From an uncultured Clostridia bacterium (GTDB taxonomy: Bacteria; Bacillota; Clostridia; TANB77; CAG-508), in assembly GCA_934121875.1 (NCBI GenBank), contig CAKOVG010000001.1, positions 17,840 to 81,839 of the forward strand: a DNA stretch of 64,000 nt. Direction: 5' to 3'. The translations under genes and the position numbers were made by a program. Below, in pieces: positions 9,586 to 19,335 of this stretch; the first letter of the stretch is position 1, and every line of letters begins with the position of its first letter. The notes under the pieces were generated by a model. The model was not told the origin of the DNA. It did no database searches and saw only the letters and a program-made list of their open reading frames with translations.

Positions 9586-10314
9586 ATGTTAGAACTTAAA
9601 AACGTTTCTTATTTTAGAGACAATAAACAAATTTTAGATAACATAAGTTTAAAAATAGATAATAGCAAATTAGTTGCAATTACTGGTCCTAACGGTTCTG
9701 GTAAATCTACTCTTGCTAAAATTATTATGGGAATTTTAAAACCTGATTCTGGCAATATTATATTTAACGGCAAAGATATTACTAATATGGGAATTACCGA
9801 TAGAGCTAAACTTGGAATTGGTTTTGCTTTTCAACAACCAGTTAAATTCAAAGGTTTAACAGTTAAGGATTTAATTGAGTTGAGTTCTGGTAATACTGTA
9901 AGTGTTGCAGAAGCTTGTAATTATCTTTCTGATGTAGGTTTGTGTGCAAAGGATTATTTAAACAGAGAAGTTAGTAGTTCTCTTTCTGGTGGTGAATTAA
10001 AGCGTATTGAAATTGCTATGCTTGCTGCTAAAAAGTCTAAACTTACTGTTTTTGATGAACCTGAAGCCGGTATTGACTTATGGAGTTTCAATAGTTTAAT
10101 TTCTGTGTTTGAAAAAATGCATAATGAAATTAGTAATTCTTCTATAGTTATTATTTCTCATCAAGAAAAAATTTTGAATATTGCTGACGAAATTGTTTTA
10201 CTTGCTGATGGAAAAGTACAAGCAATTGGTCAAAAAGAAGATGTGTTACATTTACTTTTAAATGATACTCAAAAGCCATGTAAAGTAATGCTTGAAAAAG
10301 GAGGTAATAATTAA
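9586..10314 (+). CDS. SufC-like ABC ATPase of a two-gene SUF system
   Basis: ATPase that would power Fe-S cluster assembly on its SufB-like partner. The 242-residue protein has Walker A GPNGSGKST (34-42), the ABC signature LSGGE (133-137) and Walker B TVFDEPEAGID (154-164), with the SufC-specific KRIEIAML after the signature. AAGGAGG precedes the ATG. Only sufC and a single sufB/D-like gene are present; sufS, sufU, sufA and a second scaffold gene are absent, as in minimal SUF-like (SmsCB) systems of anaerobes and archaea. An ABC transporter role is unlikely, since no permease is adjacent. Confidence 0.88.
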   Translation: MLELKNVSYFRDNKQILDNISLKIDNSKLVAITGPNGSGKSTLAKIIMGILKPDSGNIIFNGKDITNMGITDRAKLGIGFAFQQPVKFKGLTVKDLIELSSGNTVSVAEACNYLSDVGLCAKDYLNREVSSSLSGGELKRIEIAMLAAKKSKLTVFDEPEAGIDLWSFNSLISVFEKMHNEISNSSIVIISHQEKILNIADEIVLLADGKVQAIGQKEDVLHLLLNDTQKPCKVMLEKGGNN

Positions 10315-10315
10315 T

Positions 10316-11257
10316 ATGAATACTAAAATTGAAGATAATTTAGATGTAATAGAAAAGAATTTACTAAAAACTATTGCTGATATTGAAAAAACCCCAATTG
10401 GTGCATATAACATTCGCGAAAATGGTAAGGGTATTGCAAGAAATACAACTGCCAATATTGATATTGTTACAAAGCAAGACAAGCCTGGTATTGATATTAT
10501 TATAAAGCCCAATACAAAAAATGAAAGTGTTCACATTCCAGTTATATTAACTGAGTCTGGTTTTAATGATATTGTATATAATGATTTTTATATTGGAGAG
10601 AATGCTGATGTAGTAATTGTGGCAGGTTGTGGAATTCATAATAGTTCTTGTGAAACTTCTGAGCATGATGGCATTCATACTTTTCATTTATCAAAAGGTT
10701 CTAAGGTAAAATATATTGAAAAACATTATGGTGAAGGTAATGGTACTGGAGATAGGATTTTGAACCCTCAAACCATTGTAAATCTCGATGAAGGTTCTTC
10801 TTTGGAAATGGAAACTGTACAAATTGAAGGTGTTTCTTCTACTGTTCGTGAAACCAAAGGTGAAATCGGTTCAAATGCAAATTTAGTAATTACAGAAAGA
10901 GTTATGACTTCTGGAAATCAAATTGCTAAAAGTATTTTTGATATTAATTTAAATGGTCAAAATTCTAGTGTTCATGTTGCTTCTCGTGCTATTGCAAGAG
11001 ATAAATCTGTTCAGGAATTTAATTCAAATGTTAGTGGTAATACTAAGTGCTTTGGTCATGTTGAATGTGATGCAATTATTATGGATAAAGCTCGAGTTAT
11101 ATCAACCCCAAAAGTTATAGCAAATGATGTTGACGCAAGTTTGCTTCATGAAGCTGCTATTGGCAAAATTGCTGGAGAGCAACTTATCAAACTTATGACT
11201 CTTGGTCTTACAGAGAAAGAAGCTGAAGAACAAATTATAAATGGATTTTTAAAATAA
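10316..11257 (+). CDS. SufB/SufD-like Fe-S scaffold protein (SmsB-type)
   Basis: Partner of the preceding SufC-like ATPase. The start is ATG 10316, one base after the sufC stop, with AGGAGG inside the last codons of sufC; an upstream in-frame TTG at 10292 is poorer. The 313-residue product is about two-thirds the length of classical SufB and consists of the right-handed beta-helix core (GENADVVIVAGCGIHN, ending with SLLHEAAIGKIAGEQLIKLM, where His and Glu are conserved). A single scaffold gene implies a homodimer in place of SufB-SufD. A perfect palindromic terminator follows. Confidence 0.87.
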   Translation: MNTKIEDNLDVIEKNLLKTIADIEKTPIGAYNIRENGKGIARNTTANIDIVTKQDKPGIDIIIKPNTKNESVHIPVILTESGFNDIVYNDFYIGENADVVIVAGCGIHNSSCETSEHDGIHTFHLSKGSKVKYIEKHYGEGNGTGDRILNPQTIVNLDEGSSLEMETVQIEGVSSTVRETKGEIGSNANLVITERVMTSGNQIAKSIFDINLNGQNSSVHVASRAIARDKSVQEFNSNVSGNTKCFGHVECDAIIMDKARVISTPKVIANDVDASLLHEAAIGKIAGEQLIKLMTLGLTEKEAEEQIINGFLK

Positions 11258-11272
11258 GGAAAATAACTTTTA

Positions 11273-11310
11273 CAATAAAAAACGGATTTTTAAAAATCCG
11301 TTTTTTATTG
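11273..11310. terminator. Bidirectional terminator, perfect 38-bp palindrome
   Basis: CAATAAAAAACGGATTTTT and its exact reverse complement abut with no loop bases. It lies between the convergent SUF operon and GH15 gene and provides a T-run in both directions. Confidence 0.9.
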
Positions 11311-13242
11311 TAAGTTTATAAACATTGCATGTGCCCAAGCTAAACCATTTACCCAAGCTGGTGTCATTGTTTTATTATCTACTTGTTCTGCTATAAAGCC
11401 ATGTTCATTTGCTGAATTAACAACAAATTCAATACACTCATTTGCCTTTCTTTTTTCTCCTGCTTTTTGATAATACATTGCCATCCATAAAGTTGCTATT
11501 GTCCATGGATTCTTGCCCTCACAATAGTTGTCATTTTCATATCTTAGGTAACCACCTGTATATGTTCTTAATGTCATATTTATTTTCTCTATTGTATTTA
11601 GTATCTTCTTCTCTTTTGGAGAAAATATTTGGAATGGTGTTACAAGCCCTAGTAGGCTTATATCCGTTTTTTCGTCTTTTAAATTTCTTGTAAATGTCTT
11701 AGTAGTTTCATTGTACAAGTTACTTGAAATATATTTTTTTATTTCTTGATTATATTTTTTTATAGTACTTTCTAATTTGTTCATTGCTTCTACTTTTAAT
11801 CTATTATTTGGCTCATATTCAGGTTTCAATATAGCCTGAATTTCTGTTATTGCATTAAATGCTGAAAATATACAAGCTAATGAATATAAATGTATTCCTT
11901 CACTTTCTTCCCATAAATCATAGCTATCTGGTAATTTATTTCTGTCTTCTGTGTGATAGGTAGCCTCAATTTCGTTTTTTACAATATCTGATTTATCCTT
12001 TGTTCCTAATATGTTGTCCATATACATACATAAAAATTTAGTTGCCTTTTCACACATTTTATATGTGTCTTTTAAAAATTTCACATCTTTTGTTGCTTTA
12101 TAGTGCTCATAAACTCCAAAAATTACACTTGCGGTTTCGTCTATTTGGTATCCCCAGCATGGTGCTAACCTTTTATCTGTGTAAAATCTTTGTTCCCACA
12201 TACCGTTTTTGCTTTGTGTGTCTTTACAAAATATTTTATAAAATTTTTCTGTTTCTTTTGTCATTTTTACACTATCTAATGCTTTTGTAATGAACACTGC
12301 ATCTCTTGGCCAACAATAACTATATCTTCCACATTTGTTCATATCTTCGTCAACTTCTACTGCTGCTGATATTCCTCCTGTTTCTTGATTTATTAGTAGC
12401 GGAAATAGCAAAATGCTTCTTTTATAAATTTGATTAAATTTTTTGTTCATTGAATTTGTTTCTGGCTTTAGTGCTGTTCCAATGTGATCTTTTACATATT
12501 TTTTCCAGAATTTTTCTATTACTTGCTCTTCTTTTTTTATGTCCATTTTCTTAATTTCTATTAGTTCTTTGTTTAATTCTTCTTCGGTTATTGGCTCATT
12601 TTTTTTGAAATACAAATATATGGTTAATTCCTTTTTTTCATTTGGTTTTAAACAGCCAATATCATAGCTTATACTAGAATCACAAGACATTCCAATATAG
12701 TCTTTACCGCTTATTACTCCACTTGATATGTTTTCTTTTGTATTGTTTATTTGATAACTTAAAAATGGCTTGTCTGAAAATGTATACATTGTGTAATCAT
12801 GGCAAAATTGAATTAAAGTATTGTTTTTAACTTCTCCACATACCATGTTATTATAATCAGTTAGAAGTTTTGAATGTATTAAAAAGCTCACATTTAACTC
12901 TATATTATTTTTGTTTTCAAACTCATACTTTTTTACTAGCACAGATTTTTTTAGCAAAGCAAAGTCAGTTTGTTTTATATTTAATTCAAAATATTTATTT
13001 GTAATTTCAGTATGTAAAACATTAGTGTCTTCTGTATAATATTGATTATATTGATTGTTTACATCCTCGTTCAAATATATTATATTTGAGTCATTTATTT
13101 TCACTCCAGTTTTGAATTCATCTATCCAACTTCTAAAGTCAGGAAATGGGTACATTACTCTTAGCAATTCCCCATTTTTAGTATAACTAGCAGTAATATT
13201 TTTACCACCTATTATAGCATCATTGTTATATTTTGCTTTCAT
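11305..13242 (-). CDS. Glycoside hydrolase family 15-like protein
   Basis: Glucoamylase/trehalase-type (alpha/alpha)6-barrel enzyme expected to release glucose from alpha-glucosides. The 645-residue protein has an N-terminal beta-sandwich (about 1-240), then the GH15 barrel with CWPRDAVFI (310-318) and the DLWEESEG acid-catalyst region near residue 430. There is no signal peptide, so it is probably cytoplasmic and could act on glycogen, maltodextrin or trehalose. It is the last gene of a minus-strand run, 13 bases after the beta-CASP nuclease. Substrate is not predictable from sequence. Confidence 0.85.
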   Translation of the reverse strand: MKAKYNNDAIIGGKNITASYTKNGELLRVMYPFPDFRSWIDEFKTGVKINDSNIIYLNEDVNNQYNQYYTEDTNVLHTEITNKYFELNIKQTDFALLKKSVLVKKYEFENKNNIELNVSFLIHSKLLTDYNNMVCGEVKNNTLIQFCHDYTMYTFSDKPFLSYQINNTKENISSGVISGKDYIGMSCDSSISYDIGCLKPNEKKELTIYLYFKKNEPITEEELNKELIEIKKMDIKKEEQVIEKFWKKYVKDHIGTALKPETNSMNKKFNQIYKRSILLFPLLINQETGGISAAVEVDEDMNKCGRYSYCWPRDAVFITKALDSVKMTKETEKFYKIFCKDTQSKNGMWEQRFYTDKRLAPCWGYQIDETASVIFGVYEHYKATKDVKFLKDTYKMCEKATKFLCMYMDNILGTKDKSDIVKNEIEATYHTEDRNKLPDSYDLWEESEGIHLYSLACIFSAFNAITEIQAILKPEYEPNNRLKVEAMNKLESTIKKYNQEIKKYISSNLYNETTKTFTRNLKDEKTDISLLGLVTPFQIFSPKEKKILNTIEKINMTLRTYTGGYLRYENDNYCEGKNPWTIATLWMAMYYQKAGEKRKANECIEFVVNSANEHGFIAEQVDNKTMTPAWVNGLAWAHAMFINLQ

Positions 13243-13255
13243 TAGTTTTCCCTCT

Positions 13256-14905
13256 TTAATTTTTTTCTACTATTCTTACAATTTGTTCTTCTATTTCTTT
13301 TAAACGTAATTTTAATAAGCTTATTTCATCTTCATTATCATCTTTAGACAAGTAATCTTCTTTAACTATAGTTTCCATATCATTTAATTCATTTTTTAAT
13401 AATTTTATTTTTTCTAGTACTTCTCTTTTTGCAGATGATTTAATAGCTATTGGTGCTACAGTTTGTTCCATAGCTAAGCTATCATCTAATGTATATGTTT
13501 GGCCATATTCTGGAATTGTTACTTGTAAGCCTATTTCATCTACAATTTTAGTTTTCAATATTTCTTGCCCTGCTGGTTCTCCATGTACCAAAAAGATGTG
13601 TTTTGGTTTTGTAATAAAAGAATAAATAAAGTTCATAAGCCATTCTTGATCAGCATGACCTGAATATCCTTCAATATATTCTATTCTTGCATTTACTGCA
13701 ATTTCTTCTCCAAATATTTTTACTTTTTTCTCTCCATCTACTATTCTTCTTCCAAGTGTTCCTGGTGCCTGATATCCAACAAATAGAATAGTACTGCTAG
13801 GGTCCCATAAATGATGTTTTAAATGATGTTTTATTCTTCCAACTTCACACATACCACTAGCTGAAATAATTATTGAAGATTCATGTTTTTCATTTAGTGC
13901 TTTTGACTCATCTGCTGTTCTAGTAAACTGCAAGCCTGGAAATTCTAGTGGGTTATCTCCACTTTCAATAACTGCCTGTGTTTCCTCGTCAAACAAATTT
14001 GCATTTTCTCTAAATACTTCTGTTGCTGAAATTGCAAGTGGGCTATCAACATATACAGGTGCTTTCATTAATGTTGCATATTTTTTCTTAAAGTCTTCAC
14101 TATCTTGCATATCTTTTAGATTATTTAGTTCATACAAAATTTCTTGTGTTCTTCCAACTGCAAATGATGGTATAACAACTGTTCCACCCTTATCTAGTGT
14201 TTCAGAAACAATATTTAAAAACATGTTAGCCTTGTCGTCATTTCTCATATGCAATCTTCCACCATAGGTTGATTCCATTACCAAGTAGTCTGCTGTTTCT
14301 ATCATTGTTGGAGAAGATAAAAGTGGAATATCATTATTTCCTAAATCTCCTGTGAATACTGCTTTAGTTTCTTTTCCATCTTCTTTTATCCATACTTCGA
14401 TAATTGATGAGCCAAGCATATGTCCTGCATCATTAAAACGCACATATATATTAGGGTCTATTTCTATAATTTCATCATAATTTACTGGTTTAAAAATTTC
14501 CATTGTGTCTATTGCATCTTGTGCAGTGTATAAAGGTGGCAATGCCTCTTTACCCTCTCTCATTCTTTTTCTGTTTCTCCACTCGATTTCTTGTTCTTGA
14601 ATATGTCCACTATCTGGAAGCATTATAGAGCATAAATCTCTTGTTGCTTTTGTGGTTATTACAGGTTTTCTGTATCCTTCCTTATATAACTTTGGAATTC
14701 TTCCTGAGTGATCTATATGTGCATGTGTTAATAACATAAAATCAATTTCATTTACATCATATGCAAATGGTTCGTGGTTTTGCATTTCATCTCTATCTCC
14801 ACCTTGATACATTCCACAATCCACTAAAAACTTTTTACCTGCTCCTTCTACTAAAAAGTTAGAACCTGTAACCATTTTGGTTGCACCTAAAAATGTTATT
14901 TTCAT
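13256..14905 (-). CDS. Metallo-beta-lactamase/beta-CASP RNA-processing hydrolase
   Basis: 549-residue member of the CPSF/RNase J-like superfamily. Zinc ligands are seen as HAHIDH (61-66), the GHMLGSS block and the C-terminal SGHADQEW of the RMMBL domain, with the beta-CASP cap between. A coiled tail of about 70 residues follows. The short length and the KAPVYVDSPLA segment place it in the bacterial YsdC/CPSF-like group rather than RNase J. It sits between an unknown coiled-coil gene and the GH15 gene. Likely cytoplasmic; substrate unknown. Confidence 0.85.
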   Translation of the reverse strand: MKITFLGATKMVTGSNFLVEGAGKKFLVDCGMYQGGDRDEMQNHEPFAYDVNEIDFMLLTHAHIDHSGRIPKLYKEGYRKPVITTKATRDLCSIMLPDSGHIQEQEIEWRNRKRMREGKEALPPLYTAQDAIDTMEIFKPVNYDEIIEIDPNIYVRFNDAGHMLGSSIIEVWIKEDGKETKAVFTGDLGNNDIPLLSSPTMIETADYLVMESTYGGRLHMRNDDKANMFLNIVSETLDKGGTVVIPSFAVGRTQEILYELNNLKDMQDSEDFKKKYATLMKAPVYVDSPLAISATEVFRENANLFDEETQAVIESGDNPLEFPGLQFTRTADESKALNEKHESSIIISASGMCEVGRIKHHLKHHLWDPSSTILFVGYQAPGTLGRRIVDGEKKVKIFGEEIAVNARIEYIEGYSGHADQEWLMNFIYSFITKPKHIFLVHGEPAGQEILKTKIVDEIGLQVTIPEYGQTYTLDDSLAMEQTVAPIAIKSSAKREVLEKIKLLKNELNDMETIVKEDYLSKDDNEDEISLLKLRLKEIEEQIVRIVEKN

Positions 14906-14917
14906 AAACTTCTCCTT

Positions 14918-16456
14918 TTAATCAAATAATTTAGTTTTTTTATTTAGCTTTATAGTTTTATTACTATAAAGTTCTATTCTGTTTTCTAAGATATTAGTAT
15001 CATAATATTCTATATATAGTTTTCCGTTTTCAATTTTTGTTTCTATTACCATATTGTTTAAATCTATCATTTTGCTATCAAATATTCTACTTATAATTTC
15101 AAAATTTGCACCTTCATCTTTAGTAATATCTTCTATTGCATTTAATGTTCTTGCTTTTTCATAAAGCACTCCTATCGTTTTTTGAAACTCATTACTAAGT
15201 ATTGTTATTTCTTTTAAGCTTGTATTATTATCAATCATTAAAAATCTAAAGTATCTAAGTTCATAAATGTATTTTATTATTTCTTGTTTTATAGCTGTTT
15301 TAATTATTTTTATTCTAAAACATTCTAAAAATAAAACACATAATTTACATATTTCGCTTATTTCATTTTTATTTGAATCTAAATTTAATGAATTTAATAC
15401 ATCACATTTTTTTGTTATTTCATCTTTACGTTTTATATACCCTTTTGGTTCTAGTAAAGCATTATATTTTTTTATAGTATTTACATATTCCTGTCTTTCT
15501 ATTTCAAGTTTATTTGTTAACTGTCTAACACTGAATATCTTATCTTTATTTGATAATTTAGAGTTTCTTTCATCATACTCTTTTTTTAATAATTCTTGGT
15601 TATTCATTAACCTATCTATTTTTTCAATTTCTCTTGTAATTTTCTTTTTTTCTTCTGTAAGTTTTTCTAAATACTTTTCTTTATTTTCTAATTTTTCTAA
15701 TTCAATTTGAGTTTTAGTTTGTAAATTCTTCCAAAATTTCAATTCTTCATTATCTCTTTTTGCATTTTGCTCTATTGCAGTTTTACAAAATATTTTTATA
15801 ATTTGATTTGCTCTTTTTTCCCCAAAATCTTCGGACAACTTATTTTGCATTAGCATTAGGTAATCTGCTAACTTGCTACTATTATTTATCCATTCTTTTA
15901 CAAAATTATACCCTAGTAAATATATTATTACCTGAAATACTACATTTATTGTTTTGTTTTCAATATCTTTTGAAGATATATCCCAAGACCAGCCATTAAA
16001 ATCTCTAATAACTTCTAATTCATTCATTAAGTTAGCATTGTTTAAAAAGTAACTAATTGAAGGCTCTAATATATTTTCTTCTGCTGCTAGGCTAATTTTT
16101 TCTTGTCCTATTTGTAATATACCTTTTAATAATGTAAGTTCATTTCCTAAAGCTATTATACTTCCATTTTCTTTATCTATTTTAACTTCTTGTTCTGAAT
16201 TATTAGTGCTAATAATATCGTTGCATTTTTTATCAATTATATTTATTATTTTATCTAAAAATTCTCCTTTTTCACATACTTGTACTTTTGTTTTTTCGTA
16301 GTCATTGTATGAATTTTCTATTTTGTAAAGCATACTTAAAAGAAGATTTTTAGTGTTAGTTGAAAAATTTTTCTTCTCTAAAACCTTCTCTAAGCTATTT
16401 GTATAATCTTTAATATGAATTTTTCGTAATATATTTTCTGTTTTTCTTTTCATCAT
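14918..16456 (-). CDS. Uncharacterised coiled-coil protein
   Basis: 512-residue protein I do not recognise. It is soluble and rich in Lys, Glu, Asn and Ile. The middle (about residues 235-330) is a long Lys/Glu coiled coil, and the C-terminal 60 residues look beta-rich (KIENGKLYIEYYD). No catalytic motif, signal peptide or transmembrane helix is visible. It lies 12 bases after ftsK and 12 bases before the beta-CASP gene, so it is co-transcribed with both. Base composition matches its neighbours, so recent transfer is unlikely. Confidence 0.8.
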   Translation of the reverse strand: MMKRKTENILRKIHIKDYTNSLEKVLEKKNFSTNTKNLLLSMLYKIENSYNDYEKTKVQVCEKGEFLDKIINIIDKKCNDIISTNNSEQEVKIDKENGSIIALGNELTLLKGILQIGQEKISLAAEENILEPSISYFLNNANLMNELEVIRDFNGWSWDISSKDIENKTINVVFQVIIYLLGYNFVKEWINNSSKLADYLMLMQNKLSEDFGEKRANQIIKIFCKTAIEQNAKRDNEELKFWKNLQTKTQIELEKLENKEKYLEKLTEEKKKITREIEKIDRLMNNQELLKKEYDERNSKLSNKDKIFSVRQLTNKLEIERQEYVNTIKKYNALLEPKGYIKRKDEITKKCDVLNSLNLDSNKNEISEICKLCVLFLECFRIKIIKTAIKQEIIKYIYELRYFRFLMIDNNTSLKEITILSNEFQKTIGVLYEKARTLNAIEDITKDEGANFEIISRIFDSKMIDLNNMVIETKIENGKLYIEYYDTNILENRIELYSNKTIKLNKKTKLFD

Positions 16457-16468
16457 ATTCCTTCTTAT

Positions 16469-18826
16469 TTATTCTTCTGTATTTTCTGTTGTTGACATTT
16501 TTAGTTCTTGCCATCTTTCTTTAGACATAAGTACTTCACGAGGTTTGCTACCTTGATATCCTGATATAACACCTCTTTCTTCCATCTGATCAATTATTCT
16601 TCCTGCTCTTGCATATCCTACTTTAAATCTTCTTTGAATAAATGAGGTAGATGCTTGCCTTGTGTCTACAACTGTGTCTATTGCCTCCATTAGTAAAGGG
16701 TCAGTTCCATCGTCATCTGCTGATTGTTCAGCTTCTAAATCTTTTTCTGTTTTGTTTGCATTTTCAATTTGCTCTATTATATCCTCATTGTATTTAACTT
16801 CGCCATTTGCTTTTATGAAATCTACTATTTTTTCTACTTCTTTGTCTGATACAAATGCGCCCTGTACCCTAGTAGGCTTTGGAGCTCCTGCTGGGTAGAA
16901 AAGCATATCTCCTTTTCCAAGTAGTTTTTCTGCTCCAACCATATCTAGTATAGTTCTTGAATCTATTTGTGAAGATACTGCAAATGAAATTCTTGATGGT
17001 ATATTAGCTTTGATAATACCTGTGATAACATCTACAGATGGTCTTTGTGTGGCAATTACTAAGTGCATACCTGCTGCTCTTGCTTTTTGCGCCAAACGAC
17101 AAATTGAATCTTCTACATCTTTTGATGCAACCATCATTAAGTCTGCAAGCTCGTCTATAATAATTACTATTTGAGGTAATATTCCTGTATCTTCTTGTTT
17201 AGATATTTCATTATACCCTTTAATATCTCTAACACCTTTTTGTGCAAATATTTGATATCGATTTTCCATTTCTTGTACAGCCCATGCTAGTGCTCCTGCT
17301 GCTTTTTTAGGATCTGTAACTACTGGTATTAATAAATGTGGTATTCCATTATATACAGAAAGTTCAACTACTTTTGGATCTACCATTAAAAGTTTTACTT
17401 CATTTGGTTTTGCTTTATATAGTATACTTGAAATCAAAGTATTTATACATACGCTTTTACCAGAACCTGTTGCACCAGCTATTAGTACGTGTGGCATTTT
17501 TGCTATATCTGTTACTACTGGTTCTCCTGCAACATCTTTGCCTAGACCAAATGCTAGTTTAGATTTGTGGTCCTTAAAATTTGTTGATTCTATTATTTCT
17601 CTAAAATGTACTACTTCATTTTCTTTATTTGGAATTTCAATTCCTACAGCTTGTTTTCCTGGTATTGGTGCTTCAATACGAATACTTTCTGCTGCTAAAT
17701 TAAGTGCAATATCATCTGATAAATTTGCAATTTTACTAACTCTTACACCTTCTGCTGGTTTTAATTCATATCTTGTAATTGCTGGACCTACAGACACATT
17801 TTCAACTTTGGCTGATACCCCAAAACTATATAATGTTTTTTGCAATCTAGCCGCTGTATCCATTACAGCTTTTTTTCCACCTTTACTTGTTTTCTTTTCA
17901 GGTTCTGCTAGTAATTCTGCTGGTGGAAATTCATAGTTTTCATCTTCTTCTGTAATAGTATGTTCTAGTTGTAGCACTTCTTTTGTTTTATCTTCTTTTT
18001 GTTCTTCAACTTGTTTAAACAAGTTGGCATCCACTACTTCTGGTGAAGACTCTTCTTCCTTCTTTTTACCAAAGAAAGGTATTGCTAAGTCATCATGACT
18101 ATATTTTTTCTTTTCATGTTTTTCATCTTTATCATTTATATTTATTGTTAATTGATCATCAAATTGAGACGCTAATTTTATTGCATCTTCCTCTTCTCTT
18201 AATTTTTTAATTTTTTTATCTTCTTTTATAATTGTATCTTTTTCATAGGAATGCTTGCTTTTTCTTTCTTTACGTTTTTCTTCTTTTCTTTCTTGTAGTT
18301 CATCTAATAAATTGCTAATCATTTCTGCTGGTTTAATTCCAAACATAAACACAAGTAAAATTACAGCTATACCTATTGTTGCAATTATTGCTCCTACATT
18401 TCCTAATGCCTTAATTAGTGGAACTGCAATTATTGCTCCTATTGCTCCTCCATCTGTGTATTGCTCAGTAGTTCCATTTTCATAAGCATTTTTTATTATA
18501 CTACTAAAATTACTGTCTACTTGTAAGTTGCCATTTATAATGCTGAAAAATGCTGCTATACATAGCAAAAATATTCCATACTGAATTAGTTTATGTGTCA
18601 TGTATTCTTTATCATTATGAGTCATGTATATTGCAATTAGCAAAGTTCCAATTGGAATAATATACTTTATAAACCCCATAACTCCACCTAGCATAGGACT
18701 TAATACTTGTCCAACACTTCCTGATTTACCATATATCAAAATCATTAATAATATGCTAAGTACAACTAGCCCCACTACTGCAATATTTATATCTAATTGA
18801 TTTTTCTTTTTTTTTCTCTTTGCCAC
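16469..18826 (-). CDS. ftsK: DNA translocase FtsK/SpoIIIE
   Basis: Septum-anchored hexameric motor that pumps DNA through the closing division or sporulation septum. The 785-residue protein has N-terminal membrane helices (residues 12-165), an acidic/basic linker (170-315), the RecA-like motor with GATGSGKS (451-458), the Walker B region IVIIIDELADLMM, and a C-terminal gamma winged helix (SFIQRRFKVGYARAGRIID) that reads orienting DNA sequences. In this likely spore-former it may serve as SpoIIIE. It heads the run ftsK-unknown-beta-CASP-GH15. Confidence 0.96.
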   Translation of the reverse strand: MAKRKKKKNQLDINIAVVGLVVLSILLMILIYGKSGSVGQVLSPMLGGVMGFIKYIIPIGTLLIAIYMTHNDKEYMTHKLIQYGIFLLCIAAFFSIINGNLQVDSNFSSIIKNAYENGTTEQYTDGGAIGAIIAVPLIKALGNVGAIIATIGIAVILLVFMFGIKPAEMISNLLDELQERKEEKRKERKSKHSYEKDTIIKEDKKIKKLREEEDAIKLASQFDDQLTININDKDEKHEKKKYSHDDLAIPFFGKKKEEESSPEVVDANLFKQVEEQKEDKTKEVLQLEHTITEEDENYEFPPAELLAEPEKKTSKGGKKAVMDTAARLQKTLYSFGVSAKVENVSVGPAITRYELKPAEGVRVSKIANLSDDIALNLAAESIRIEAPIPGKQAVGIEIPNKENEVVHFREIIESTNFKDHKSKLAFGLGKDVAGEPVVTDIAKMPHVLIAGATGSGKSVCINTLISSILYKAKPNEVKLLMVDPKVVELSVYNGIPHLLIPVVTDPKKAAGALAWAVQEMENRYQIFAQKGVRDIKGYNEISKQEDTGILPQIVIIIDELADLMMVASKDVEDSICRLAQKARAAGMHLVIATQRPSVDVITGIIKANIPSRISFAVSSQIDSRTILDMVGAEKLLGKGDMLFYPAGAPKPTRVQGAFVSDKEVEKIVDFIKANGEVKYNEDIIEQIENANKTEKDLEAEQSADDDGTDPLLMEAIDTVVDTRQASTSFIQRRFKVGYARAGRIIDQMEERGVISGYQGSKPREVLMSKERWQELKMSTTENTEE

Positions 18827-18854
18827 TTTTCATTCTCCTTTAATACAACAATAA

Positions 18855-18882
18855 GAGCCAGACCTCACAAGATGTCTGACCC
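18855..18882 (-). terminator. Weak hairpin between ftsK and the upstream gene
   Basis: GGGTCAGAC pairs with GTCTGGCTC (two G-T pairs) around a 10-base loop, followed by a mixed T-rich tract. It could attenuate read-through from the rsmD transcript into ftsK. Confidence 0.45.
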
Positions 18883-18892
18883 TTCAAAATCA

Positions 18893-19330
18893 TTATTTAA
18901 GTTCTTTTCTGTTGTTTTGAATTACCTTCATTGCATCTTGAAGCGCAACCTCAATACCAGCTAATACACTGTCTGCATATTCTTTTGTTCCTTTTGATAT
19001 TTCTCTTGACATTTCATTGGCTGTTTCTATGATTTCTACTTTTTTCTCATATGCTTTTCTTGTAATTTCATGTTCATCAATCATAGAAATAATTCTATTT
19101 TCTGCTTCTTTAATTATTTCATCAGCCTCATTTTGAGCTTCTACTAAAATTCTTTGTCTTTCTTCTTTAACCCATTTGGCTTGTTTTAATTCTTCTGGTA
19201 GTTTCAACCTAATTTCTTTAATTATATCTAAAATTTCTTCTTTATCTACCACACATTTACCAGAAAAAGGTACACTTCTGCTTTTTTCAAGCATATCTTC
19301 TAAAGTTTCTAATAAGGTGAATATTTCCAT
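18893..19330 (-). CDS. Small coiled-coil protein, F0F1 subunit B-like
   Basis: 145-residue soluble protein of a type often found beside rsmD in Clostridia. The first 50 residues resemble a conserved helical N-terminus; residues 50-130 are a continuous Ala/Glu/Lys coiled coil similar to ATP-synthase subunit B or DivIVA-like proteins (EAQNEADEIIKEAENRI). No transmembrane helix is present, so it is not a true F0 subunit. It lies five bases downstream of rsmD. Function unknown; a scaffolding or division role is only inferred from the ftsK neighbour. Confidence 0.8.
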   Translation of the reverse strand: MEIFTLLETLEDMLEKSRSVPFSGKCVVDKEEILDIIKEIRLKLPEELKQAKWVKEERQRILVEAQNEADEIIKEAENRIISMIDEHEITRKAYEKKVEIIETANEMSREISKGTKEYADSVLAGIEVALQDAMKVIQNNRKELK

Positions 19331-19335
19331 TGTTT

